DNA from: Myxococcales bacterium
Lineage (GTDB): Bacteria > Myxococcota_C > UBA6777
Length of the DNA stretch: 19,051 nt
Direction of reading: 5' to 3'
NCBI GenBank assembly: GCA_027005175.1
Contig: JALTMC010000337.1
Location: 1 to 19,051, forward strand
Of the stretch, positions 8,020 to 15,010 are shown one piece after another. The position numbers and the translations under genes were made by a program. The notes under the pieces are model-generated. The model ran no database searches, was not told the DNA's origin, and was given only the letters and a program-made list of their open reading frames with translations. Within the stretch, counting starts at the first letter, position 1, and each line of letters starts with the position of its first letter.

Positions 8020-8861
8020 GATTGTTCCATCCTTGCACCTTCTCCTTGGATAAGATTGGAAAACATCGGTAATGACTCCAGGGCAAACTCGGAGGATTCA
8101 TGGGGATGTGTTTGGTTGCGATTGATCAGAGAGGCAGCGTATCCCGCTCCAAAGCCGTTATCGATATTAACCACAGTGATACCGGACACACAGCTATTGA
8201 GCATCGCCAACAGAGCGGGCCATCCACCTCTCCCACTGCCGTAGCCAACACTCACAGGGACGGCGATGATCGGACGGTCACAGAGGCCGCCAAGCACCGA
8301 AGGGAGGGCGCCCTCCATGCCTGCAATCACAATCACAACTTCTGCAGCGCGAATCTGATCCAAGACCCCGAGCAAACGTTGCAGTCCGGCAATTCCTACA
8401 TCTTGGACCAGCTCGACTCGGTTCCCCATTAAAGCCGCAGTCCACAGAGCCTCTCGGGCAACCCGGAGGTCAGCTGTTCCCGCAGAAACAACACAGATGG
8501 TGCCACGACCGCGATCCTGAAGGGTTGGAGGGGCACAAAACAACACACGAGCCAAAGGATCGTAGTAACAATGGGGTGTTATTTTTCGAGCCGCAGCGAC
8601 TTGCTCCGAATTAGCACGGGTGCAGAGAACAATTCGATGATCCCGATGAAGTTGAGCAAGAAGGGTGGCCACCTGCTCCGATGTTTTGCCCTCCCCCAGA
8701 ATGACTTCAGGAAAACCCCGACGCAACGCTCGATGGCGATCAAGCCGTGCATCCCCCGTAATATCATAAGGTAAGGTCTTCAGACGTTGAAGAGCATCAT
8801 CCACAGACACACGACCTGTCCCCACACCATCCAATAAATCTCGCAGAATTAACTCATCCAT
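8016..8861 (-). CDS. larB: Pyridinium-3,5-biscarboxylic acid mononucleotide synthase LarB
   Basis: 281 residues. LarB carboxylates and hydrolyses nicotinic acid adenine dinucleotide, the first step of nickel-pincer cofactor synthesis, and is related to the PurE carboxylase fold. Family stretches visible are SAGTADLRVAREA (126-138), IAGMEGALPSVLGGL (179-193), VSVGYGSGRGGWPALLAMLN (203-222) and NIDNGFGAGYAA (232-243). Cys224 in LNSC is at the position of the catalytic cysteine of the characterised Lactobacillus plantarum LarB. A roughly 30-residue tail after LINR (245-248) seems longer than usual. The ATG is preceded by CTGAGGAG at good spacing. It is the first gene of the operon. No LarE (sulfur transfer) or LarA (racemase) gene is in the window, so the cofactor user is elsewhere or is another LarA-like enzyme. 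Confidence 0.94.
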   Translation of the reverse strand: MDELILRDLLDGVGTGRVSVDDALQRLKTLPYDITGDARLDRHRALRRGFPEVILGEGKTSEQVATLLAQLHRDHRIVLCTRANSEQVAAARKITPHCYYDPLARVLFCAPPTLQDRGRGTICVVSAGTADLRVAREALWTAALMGNRVELVQDVGIAGLQRLLGVLDQIRAAEVVIVIAGMEGALPSVLGGLCDRPIIAVPVSVGYGSGRGGWPALLAMLNSCVSGITVVNIDNGFGAGYAASLINRNQTHPHESSEFALESLPMFSNLIQGEGARMEQS

Positions 8862-8913
8862 ACTGTGCTCCTCAGTGCAGCCTCTATTGTAACGCTGGCT
8901 TGCCTTTCGCCGT

Positions 8914-8919
8914 ATTATA
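8914..8919 (-). promoter_or_regulatory. Candidate -10 box of the larB operon
   Basis: The minus strand reads TATAAT in TACTATAATACGG, about 53 bp before the larB ATG. Upstream TTGATT is a partial -35 match but only 15 bp away, so the promoter is imperfect. It is the best sigma-70 candidate in the larB/protease intergenic region for the four-gene operon. Confidence 0.45.
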
Positions 8920-8946
8920 GTAGATGCCGGGGAAAATCAAGCAGTC

Positions 8947-8975
8947 TTGCACACAAGATTGGGGTCGGTTATCCT
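8947..8975 (+). promoter_or_regulatory. Candidate promoter of the matrixin-like protease
   Basis: TTGCAC (8947-8952), a 17-bp spacer and TATCCT (8970-8975) form a plausible but weak sigma-70 promoter, giving a leader of about 50 nt before the ATG at 9036. Inferred from spacing and hexamer similarity only. Confidence 0.35.
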
Positions 8976-9035
8976 CACAGACGAAGAGAATGTGAAAGGT
9001 TTACTATTGTGACTGCATATCGATGGGATTGTTGG

Positions 9036-9839
9036 ATGAAGCGATTGGTTTGGTTTTCTTTTGTTGTGATTTATTTGAATGTCCTGCCCTCTCCAGCGTA
9101 TGCCTACCTTCGAACAGTCACCCCCAAAGGAAAAGTCCTGTTTTGGAATGACAACAATATCCCTTTTCACATCAACAGAGATGTCCCCGCTGGACTCGAT
9201 GCCAACCGGGTCTACGCAACGATACGCGCGTCCTTTGCGACATGGAGTACCCCCACCTGTACCTGTTTGCGCTTCAAGGATGGAGGGCTCACCAACAGCA
9301 AAGTCCTAGGCTATGACCAAAAGTCTCCGGCCAGCAACCAGAATATCATCCTGTTCCAACCCAAAAAGTGGAGCCCACACCCTTCACAAGCTGTGGCCAT
9401 CACGAGCAATATTTTTATCGAAGATACCGGCCAAGTTGTCGCCTACGACATGGAACTCAATAGCCAAAACTTTACATTTAGCCTCGATGGAGCCCCCCGA
9501 AATGGAAAGCCAACCATGGATCTACAAAATGTAGTCACACACGAGGTAGGGCATGTGATCGGCCTGGATCACTCCACCGTTCGAGCCAGCACTATGTTTA
9601 CATCCGGCCTTCCAGGAGAAACCAAAAAACGTGATCTACACAGCGATGACATCAAAGCTCTGTGCTTGATATACCCCGTCACAAACGGTTGTAAAGAGAC
9701 AACAGAACCACCCGACAACAAAACCGCTTGCGGCTGTCAGCAATCCCCTTCCAACACCACCCCCTTCAACCTAATGGCTCTTGTCTTTCTCCTGTGTCTT
9801 GGACTCCGCTTCTTCGCCTTCCCCAAACGCTCTTCCTAA
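9036..9839 (+). CDS. Secreted matrixin-type zinc metalloprotease with MYXO-CTERM-like tail
   Basis: 267 residues from the ATG at 9036. I chose this start because it begins a clean signal peptide: MKRLVW, a hydrophobic core, then AYA before Tyr24. Upstream in-frame codons to 8865 add 57 residues without a secretory pattern. The metzincin zinc site HEVGHVIGLDH is at 169-179 (three His, catalytic Glu), followed by a Met-turn STMFTSG with Met187. The ATIRASFATWS stretch is typical of matrixin-like domains. The tail has CGC (232-234), a hydrophobic helix (about 244-262) and final PKRSS, resembling the MYXO-CTERM signal (Cys, helix, basic end) processed by myxosortase. Probably exported and held at or released from the outer surface; substrate unknown. 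No obvious propeptide cysteine switch. Divergent from larB. Confidence 0.88.
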   Translation: MKRLVWFSFVVIYLNVLPSPAYAYLRTVTPKGKVLFWNDNNIPFHINRDVPAGLDANRVYATIRASFATWSTPTCTCLRFKDGGLTNSKVLGYDQKSPASNQNIILFQPKKWSPHPSQAVAITSNIFIEDTGQVVAYDMELNSQNFTFSLDGAPRNGKPTMDLQNVVTHEVGHVIGLDHSTVRASTMFTSGLPGETKKRDLHSDDIKALCLIYPVTNGCKETTEPPDNKTACGCQQSPSNTTPFNLMALVFLLCLGLRFFAFPKRSS

Positions 9840-9877
9840 GTCACACCCAGAAAGTATAAAAAAACATTGAAAAACAC

Positions 9878-9906
9878 TTGACAAAGATAGATTCAACTTG
9901 TATGTT
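9878..9906 (+). promoter_or_regulatory. Sigma-70-like promoter upstream of the PilZ gene
   Basis: A perfect TTGACA (9878-9883), a 17-bp spacer and TATGTT (9901-9906, 4 of 6 consensus bases). It would start transcription near 9913, about 150 nt before the PilZ ATG. The rest of the 9840-10062 gap holds no gene I can see. Confidence 0.6.
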
Positions 9907-10062
9907 GGTGTTGCCTTTTGGGGAAGAATGAATCACCATTCATATTCTATTCCATTTCAAAAGAAGTCTGAATTGACCTGTCATGATGGCACATACGTCT
10001 ACCACATCATGAGAGGTCTTCCTGTATAGGTCCTACCAATATCACCAAACGGAGGAAGAGAG

Positions 10063-10464
10063 ATGAGCGAAACCAAAGATCTAGACCGCAGAGAGTACGT
10101 TCGCCTGCCCTTAGCGATTCAGATGATGGTCCGTTATGGACACAAAGGACGTGTGTTCTTTGGAAGCTGCAAAGACCTGAGCCCAGGTGGAATTTTTGTA
10201 GCAACCAAAACACCAGCTCCCTTTGGCTCAATGATCACCATGAAGTTCACCCTTCCCGGTCATGAGCAACCCTTGAAAGCTCGTGGACGTGTGGTACGAA
10301 TTCATCGTGATACTCGCAGTCGCAGCACAGGCACTCCTCCAGGTATGCATGTTCTCTTCACCCAAATGAGTACAAACACGGAGCAACAGCTCAAACGATT
10401 TATCGTTCCACGCCTCCGTCAGCATGTGATCCGTCAGTTGGTGGAACGTCGTCGAGACGCATAA
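10063..10464 (+). CDS. PilZ-domain protein (predicted c-di-GMP receptor)
   Basis: 133 residues, a single small cytoplasmic domain. PilZ domains bind cyclic di-GMP through an RxxxR motif and a (D/N)xSxxG motif. Here Arg10 and Arg14 in RREYVR, and Asp38, Ser40 and Gly43 in DLSPGG, fit both. The later GMHVLFT (94-100) matches the conserved barrel strand. The end (about 105-133) is a basic helical tail, FIVPRLRQHVIRQLVERR. The ATG is preceded by GGAGGAAG, a strong ribosome site. It stands alone behind its own promoter and in front of the repeat array, so context does not identify the process controlled; motility, polysaccharide and development are common outputs of such proteins. Confidence 0.92.
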   Translation: MSETKDLDRREYVRLPLAIQMMVRYGHKGRVFFGSCKDLSPGGIFVATKTPAPFGSMITMKFTLPGHEQPLKARGRVVRIHRDTRSRSTGTPPGMHVLFTQMSTNTEQQLKRFIVPRLRQHVIRQLVERRRDA

Positions 10465-10476
10465 CCCCTCCTGCTC

Positions 10477-10693
10477 CCCACATCGAGTTCCAAGCTTTTT
10501 TCCCACGTCGAGTTCCAAGCTTTTTTCCCACATCGAGTTCCAAGTTTTTTCCCACATCAAGTTCCAAGTTTTTTCCCACATCAAGTTCCAAGTTTCCCCC
10601 ACATCGAGTTCCAAGTTTTTTCCCACATCGAGTTCCAAGTTTTTTCCCACATCGAGTTCCAAGTTTTTTCCCACATCGAGTTCCAAGTTTTTT
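10477..10693. repeat. Nine tandem ~24-bp repeats after the PilZ gene
   Basis: Nine head-to-tail units start 13 nt after the PilZ stop. Each has the core CCCACATCGAGTTCCAAG followed by a T run of about 6. Unit lengths are 25, 25, 24, 24, 23, 24, 24, 24 and 24 bp. Units 1 and 2 have an extra C (AAGCTTTTTT), unit 2 has CACGTC, units 4 and 5 have CATCAAG, and unit 5 has a short T run. Units 6-9 are identical. There are no spacers and no clear hairpin. On the plus strand each standard unit is C-rich over G (7 C, 3 G), so the RNA would be unstructured; a Rho-dependent termination zone is one possibility. Confidence 0.95.
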
Positions 10694-10730
10694 CCCATCC
10701 AATGCATTCTCTCAAACTTCCACAACACTC

Positions 10731-10910
10731 CTACAGATACAAAGCATACAAAGCAATACAAGTGATATTCTCCTCTATGAAATGGCTCCTGGCCTTGACT
10801 TCCTTGTCAGTGGAACCCATATCTCGGAGCAACAGGATCATTCCAAAGAGATGAGACGGTATGAGAGCGGCAAGCTCACTCATCAGAGCTGTGATTTCCA
10901 ACTCAGTCAT
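10731..10910 (-). CDS. Possible small ORF or gene remnant resembling a bacterial death-like domain
   Basis: Low-confidence call in the roughly 500-bp stretch between the repeats and the next gene. From the ATG at 10910 the ORF gives 59 residues; a TTG at 10973 would give 80. The stretch ITALMSELAALIPSHLFGMI (6-25) is amphipathic and, by eye, recalls the start of small effector-associated or death-like domains (L-x-L-L-P-x-x-F pattern), but this is a weak impression. There is no clear ribosome site and an in-frame stop lies just upstream (10998-11000). It could be a remnant or chance. The remainder of 10694-11206 shows only the promoter at 10977-11004. Confidence 0.22.
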   Translation of the reverse strand: MTELEITALMSELAALIPSHLFGMILLLRDMGSTDKEVKARSHFIEENITCIALYALYL

Positions 10911-10976
10911 CTCTTGAAGCGCATCCTCCCCTTTGTTGTGGGGACAAAGAAGTAAAATGGAATGTTGACACAAAGG

Positions 10977-11004
10977 TTGACAATGGCACTGCCTCTGCTA
11001 TAAC
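10977..11004 (+). promoter_or_regulatory. Strong sigma-70-like promoter for the C2-like protein gene
   Basis: TTGACA (10977-10982), a 16-bp spacer and TATAAC (10999-11004). A second TTGACA lies 12 bp upstream (10965-10970). Transcription would start near 11011, leaving a leader of about 195 nt before the ATG at 11207, long enough to hold regulation. Confidence 0.6.
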
Positions 11005-11206
11005 TTTGGCAACCTTGAATGAATCCAACATAAGTCTAGCACCATCAGAGCAGTTCTACTTTGCAGTAGCCATTCCATGTTCGAGACAAACAGAAACAAC
11101 GAACTCACAACAAAAAACTTAGTCCTTCAGCCCGCAGCACCGATTATAGCTATCCACTGTTCAACGCTTCAAGAGAGAAGCATGACTACTTGTGAGGAGT
11201 ACTCTT

Positions 11207-12256
11207 ATGATGAAAAAGCGTCTTTTGAGCCTAACTGCCGTTTTGTGTTTTGGCATGATGCTATCTTTGCCCCCAACGGTTCAAGCGGCGCCTGCCGCCA
11301 AGCCCGCCGCCGCCAAGCCCGCTGCGAGACCAGCAGTTCGTGTGGCAGCAGCGGGTGTGAAGTTTATAGAGATTACGATAAAAACGCTCAAGACATGGCC
11401 TGTGAAAGCAAGCGGACGATGCTGGGATCCCCCCTGTTTTTTCCAAAAGTTCAACAAAAAACTGCCAGCCCGAGGAGCCAAAGATTACAGCAGCTATGCT
11501 GGCAACAAATACTTCAAAAAGCTCTGCAAACGACCTATCGCACCAGACCCACTGGTAGAGATCAAGATAGGTAAATACGAGAAGTTTACGACAGACAAGA
11601 TCAACAACCAGTGTTCCCCAACCTTTAACATCAAACACACCTTCCGTGTTGTTCCAGGGGATGGGTTTGTTGTGAGTGTGTATGACAACGATGGCGCAGC
11701 AAAGGTCCAGGTCAAGCGCGACCATATGGGAACCTGGAGTTTTGACACGATTCCACCCCAGCTCCTCAAGGGTGGGACCTTAACCTTGCGTGGCACAGGC
11801 CAAAGTAACAACCAAATCGAAGAACTTGTTTTGAGTGCTCGTGTGATCAAACGTAAAGTCAGTCCGGGGTGTGCAGGGGTTTACAAGGTTCGAATTGCTG
11901 AGTTTGGTGTCAAGCCCAAAAAAGAGAGTGGAAAAACGTGGGATCGCGGTTTTGGCAAAGCGACCCGCCCCGATGTTATCGCTGCTCTTAAAATAGGCAG
12001 CACCACATTGACAACACCCAAACAAAGTAACACCTTCAGTGCAAAATTCTACAATGTAGGGCGTGTCTTCACGATCAAAAAAGGGGTGAGTGCTTCCCTG
12101 CGTTTAACAGATGCCGACATCTTTGGTCGCAAAGAGATGATTGGAGAAACAGCCGTCACAGATGTCTGCTCTTTGATCAATAACCAAGGCATGTACACCT
12201 TTACCAGCTTCGGCCGGGTGAAGAAGGTGGTCCTTATTTTTACAAAACAACGCTAA
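11207..12256 (+). CDS. Secreted protein with two C2-like beta-sandwich domains
   Basis: 349 residues from the ATG at 11207, which has GAGGAG (11194-11199) at proper distance; an in-frame GTG at 11192 lies too close to this site. A signal peptide (about 1-27, ending TVQA) is followed by an Ala-Pro-Lys stretch (28-50) that may be a flexible spacer. Two domains of C2 pattern follow. The first has DPLVEIKIG, a beta core, then VVSVYDNDG and MGTWSFDTIP. The second has RPDVIAALKIGS, then SASLRLTDADIFG and IGETAVTDV. This is the order typical of C2: DPxV strand, acidic loop after a VxDxD strand, then a G-x-x-x-x strand. Acidic loop residues suggest possible calcium or ligand binding, but this is not shown. 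First of a three-gene cluster with the membrane protein and tmk. Similarity is by pattern only. Confidence 0.75.
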   Translation: MMKKRLLSLTAVLCFGMMLSLPPTVQAAPAAKPAAAKPAARPAVRVAAAGVKFIEITIKTLKTWPVKASGRCWDPPCFFQKFNKKLPARGAKDYSSYAGNKYFKKLCKRPIAPDPLVEIKIGKYEKFTTDKINNQCSPTFNIKHTFRVVPGDGFVVSVYDNDGAAKVQVKRDHMGTWSFDTIPPQLLKGGTLTLRGTGQSNNQIEELVLSARVIKRKVSPGCAGVYKVRIAEFGVKPKKESGKTWDRGFGKATRPDVIAALKIGSTTLTTPKQSNTFSAKFYNVGRVFTIKKGVSASLRLTDADIFGRKEMIGETAVTDVCSLINNQGMYTFTSFGRVKKVVLIFTKQR

Positions 12257-12303
12257 GTCCACGTAAAGAAAGTAGCTTGCGTTAGCTTACAGGAGAGAGA
12301 ATC

Positions 12304-13083
12304 ATGAGCCAAGACCAAAGTCCTTTGTTACCCTCACTTCCCAACGAAGCACCAGGAGATCTCCTACCTCCCATGGAGTCATCCGGCACAGCTTCGGAAC
12401 AAGAGATCCGAATCATCAGTCGCAGCCAGCTTTTTTACTACTGGCCCTTGTGGTTTTTCAGTCTTGTCTTTGCTTTGGTAACAAAAATAAATGGTCAAGA
12501 GTACACCATTTCAAATGTGAGTAAGGGCACAGCCAATAAGATCTGGATGGTCTCTTCTCCAGGACTTGGCCTCTCCTTTATGATCATCTTGTTGATTGTC
12601 ATCCTATTTACCTCTGTTAATATTCGTGGTGTCTGGGCGGCACTCGTCGCAGCAGTCTTTGTCATCTTAGGCTTACTCTTCAGCTTGATGGGTTGGTGGC
12701 GTCCTATGCTCAAAGCCATTGGCAGCATCCAATTCTACCTAAATATGCACTTCTACCTCTGGACAGGAGTGATCCTATTTGCCATGTGGGCACTTGTGAT
12801 CTTCATCTTTGACCAACGACGCTGCATCATACTTCGACCCACACAAATCACGATCGTCGAGGAAGTGGGTGAAGGAGAGAAAACATACGACACCATGGGC
12901 CTCGTCTTCGACAAACAACGCGATAACTTCTTCCAACACTGGTTGCTTGGATTTGGTAGTGGTGACTTAAAGATCACAACCACCAGTGGTGGTTCTCGAC
13001 ATGAAGTGAACTTTCCCAACGTTCTTTTTGTCACCCGAACGATCAAAAGAACTCACGAAATCCTCAAGTTTCGCGGGCGTTGA
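12304..13083 (+). CDS. Four-helix membrane protein with C-terminal PH-like domain
   Basis: 259 residues. A Pro/Ser-rich cytoplasmic-type N-terminus (1-40) precedes four hydrophobic helices at about 42-60, 86-105, 109-130 and 149-169. The remaining 90 residues after FDQRRCIILRP form a beta-rich domain: strands ITIVEE, DTMGLVFDKQ, DLKITTTSGG and HEVNFPNV, ending in a basic helix. The TxxxI then GGxxHEVxF arrangement recalls bacterial PH (bPH2/YdbS-like) domains, though this is by pattern only. The ATG is preceded by ACAGGAGAGAG. The gene lies 47 nt after the C2-like gene and overlaps the predicted tmk start. Function unknown; an envelope scaffold or regulator of the secreted C2 protein is a guess. 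Confidence 0.78.
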   Translation: MSQDQSPLLPSLPNEAPGDLLPPMESSGTASEQEIRIISRSQLFYYWPLWFFSLVFALVTKINGQEYTISNVSKGTANKIWMVSSPGLGLSFMIILLIVILFTSVNIRGVWAALVAAVFVILGLLFSLMGWWRPMLKAIGSIQFYLNMHFYLWTGVILFAMWALVIFIFDQRRCIILRPTQITIVEEVGEGEKTYDTMGLVFDKQRDNFFQHWLLGFGSGDLKITTTSGGSRHEVNFPNVLFVTRTIKRTHEILKFRGR

Positions 13084-13727
13084 GACCTCCGTTGCTACAC
13101 ATAACATCCCCCCCTTCCCCTCCATCCTCAGGCCTATTTCTTGTATTTGAAGGCCTTGATGGCTCCGGCAAATCCACACAATGTAACTTGTTGGCCCAGG
13201 CTCTCCAAGAGAGAGGCTATACAGTGGTACAAACACGTGAGCCCACACAGGGGCCATGGGGACAAAAGATCCGCACCATGGCCAACTCAGGACAACGTGT
13301 CTCTGCCGACGAAGAGCTGTCCTGGTTTGTCAAGGACCGAAAAGAGCATATCTCACAACTCATCCAACCGGCCTTACAACAAAATCACATTGTGATCCAA
13401 GACAGATACTATCTATCCACAGCTGCCTACCAGGGGAGTCGTGGTCTCGATGTTCAACAGATTATCGACAGCCACCAAGAATTTGCCCCCCTCCCTCACC
13501 GCACCTTTCTCCTCGATATTCCCGCAGAAATCGGCCTCCAACGTGTCCAACATAGCCGTGGCGAAACTCCTGATGCCTTTGAAACCCTCACCAGCCTCCA
13601 GGCCTGCGCTGATGTCTTCCATCAACTCGACTATCCCGGACTCATCCAACTTGACGGACAACTTCCAGCAACAACGTTGCATGAGATCATCTTGCGTGAA
13701 GTCCTTACGGTAGCGAGTCGTTTGTAG
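13080..13727 (+). CDS. tmk: Thymidylate kinase
   Basis: Phosphorylates dTMP to dTDP with ATP, essential for DNA synthesis. 215 residues from the first possible start. The ATP loop is EGLDGSGKST (24-33); TREPTQGPWGQKIR (52-65) carries the conserved Arg-Glu-Pro; DRYYLSTAAYQG (108-119) is the DRY/substrate motif; HSRGETPDAFE covers the lid region. The usual REPGGT is replaced by REPTQG, a variant I recall from deltaproteobacterial enzymes. There is no ATG. The TTG at 13080 overlaps the stop of the membrane gene, while TTG at 13092 is another choice. Neither has a good ribosome site and the first 17 residues are Pro/Ser-rich, so the true start is uncertain. Confidence 0.9.
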   Translation: MRPPLLHITSPPSPPSSGLFLVFEGLDGSGKSTQCNLLAQALQERGYTVVQTREPTQGPWGQKIRTMANSGQRVSADEELSWFVKDRKEHISQLIQPALQQNHIVIQDRYYLSTAAYQGSRGLDVQQIIDSHQEFAPLPHRTFLLDIPAEIGLQRVQHSRGETPDAFETLTSLQACADVFHQLDYPGLIQLDGQLPATTLHEIILREVLTVASRL

Positions 13728-13873
13728 TTCGCACAAGCTACAATGACGTCCATTTTCTTTCGTTAGGACCTCATAGCCATGTATGAAGATGGTATCATCA
13801 CGAACAGAAAGAAACAGAGGGTTGACTCAGATGATTCACGCGATTCATCGCAAGAGCGAGCAAAGTCCGAGTT

Positions 13874-13929
13874 GGTGTGAGGAAGAGCCGAACGAATGCT
13901 CGGTGTGAGGAAGAGCTGAATGGATACTC
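13874..13929. repeat. Two tandem 28-bp direct repeats between convergent genes
   Basis: Units 13874-13901 and 13902-13929 both begin GGTGTGAGGAAGAGC and end ACTC or GCTC, with four to five differences. They abut the end of the minus-strand TPR gene. The 203-bp gap 13728-13930 otherwise shows no gene and no convincing Rho-independent terminator for either side. Confidence 0.8.
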
Positions 13930-13930
13930 G

Positions 13931-14992
13931 TTAACTATGCGGGTTAGCCCCTACAGGCGCGAGTTCAGAATGGAGAGTGGCGTCGCTAGCTGCCAAGAAC
14001 TCAGAACTTCGAAACCGGTTGGAAGCCGCAGCGATTTCACGGTTTGTGACATGTAGGATCTCGTCACGAACTTCTTCTTCGGTCAAACACAGTCGTTCGA
14101 TATTGCGCTGAAACAAGTAGAGGGTGCCTGTGGGTGGAAGGTATTCGTCGGATGGTCCAGCGAGATGGTGGGACTTGCTGCTAAAAACCCCCATACAACG
14201 GGGGTCATAAGGAAAGTCTTCTACGATCGAAGCGGGAGGATTGGGGCAAACAACCAACTTGATCGATCCACAATCACGGGTTTGTCCACAAAGCGAGAGA
14301 ACTTCCAGTGCCATGTTGCGGAAGGTCTGAGGATGAAAGCAAGTTGCTGTGGTATCGAGTAGATCGAGAGCATAGGTTCTGCGATAATGTTCTTGCATTA
14401 ACCGAAACTCACCCAAACCACGAAAAGCCCACCCCAGATAATAGTGTGCATCGCTGTAGTCGGGCTCTTGTTTAAGAACACGATTGAGAGCAGAGGCAGC
14501 CATGTAGTAGTTGTCGCGTTGCAACTCAACCCAACCTTGTAGAAAGAGGAGGTCCTTATCCCTGGGAAAGAGGGTCAAAGTGCTGCACAAGCACCGGGAT
14601 GCCTCAAAGAGACGATCCTGCTCCAGAAAGGCCGATACTTTGAGGCTACAGCATCGCACAGTTTCCTCTTGAGACAGACGGGGACACAGTTTCAGTCGCT
14701 GCAACCATCGCCATGCCTGATCGGCCTCTTGCAGTTGGTTAATCATCAGGTCCGAAAGTTCGAGAATGGCCCATGCCCAGTAAGGATGGTAGCGCAAGCC
14801 CCGCAGCAGAACCTCGACCGCTCTCTCCCAGTCCTTCATCTTGTATAAGATTTCCACCTCACAAGAGATGGCATCTCTCGCAGAGGGCAAGATATGAGAT
14901 GCAGACTGGGCAGCACGCAAAGCGTCCTCCCATTGTTGTTGTTGGTAGAATCCTTGTGCTCTCTTTAGGTAGCCGTTAAACAACAACGCCAT
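13931..14992 (-). CDS. TPR protein fused to a degenerate zincin (metallopeptidase-like) domain
   Basis: 353 residues from the ATG at 14992. Residues 1-205 are TPR-like helix pairs, for example YLKRAQGFYQQQQWEDALRA and YYLGWAFRGLGEFRLMQEHY. Residues about 220-326 match the small zincin family (Zincin_1/DUF1025): MGVFSS, PPTGTLYLFQRNIERLCLTE and EEVRDEI, in the right order. In active members the helix after this reads HExxH; here it reads REIAA (318-322), so both zinc histidines are lost while the Glu stays. It is therefore predicted to be catalytically dead. No signal peptide. The frame extends to a TTG at 15073, but that part lies inside a duplicated non-coding segment, so I prefer 14992. Role unknown; protein binding is likely. 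Confidence 0.82.
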   Translation of the reverse strand: MALLFNGYLKRAQGFYQQQQWEDALRAAQSASHILPSARDAISCEVEILYKMKDWERAVEVLLRGLRYHPYWAWAILELSDLMINQLQEADQAWRWLQRLKLCPRLSQEETVRCCSLKVSAFLEQDRLFEASRCLCSTLTLFPRDKDLLFLQGWVELQRDNYYMAASALNRVLKQEPDYSDAHYYLGWAFRGLGEFRLMQEHYRRTYALDLLDTTATCFHPQTFRNMALEVLSLCGQTRDCGSIKLVVCPNPPASIVEDFPYDPRCMGVFSSKSHHLAGPSDEYLPPTGTLYLFQRNIERLCLTEEEVRDEILHVTNREIAAASNRFRSSEFLAASDATLHSELAPVGANPHS

Positions 14993-15010
14993 GCTTCTGT
15001 ACTCGCAACA

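Noticed and set aside
8865-9035. 57-residue N-terminal extension of the matrixin-like protease
   Set aside because: The start at 9036 begins directly with a classical signal peptide; the upstream part has no secretory features and contains the promoter region.
10477-10693. CRISPR array
   Set aside because: The units are contiguous with no unique spacers, and no cas genes are nearby.
10228-10761. Long minus-strand ORF with repeated LELDVGKN-like octamers
   Set aside because: It is the translation of the 24-bp repeat array, which keeps frame by length, and it then runs antisense into the PilZ gene. No ribosome site or family resemblance.
11077-11574. Plus-strand ORF overlapping the C2-like gene
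   Set aside because: It is out of frame with the supported secreted protein, and its product is rich in Cys, Ser and Arg with no domain pattern.
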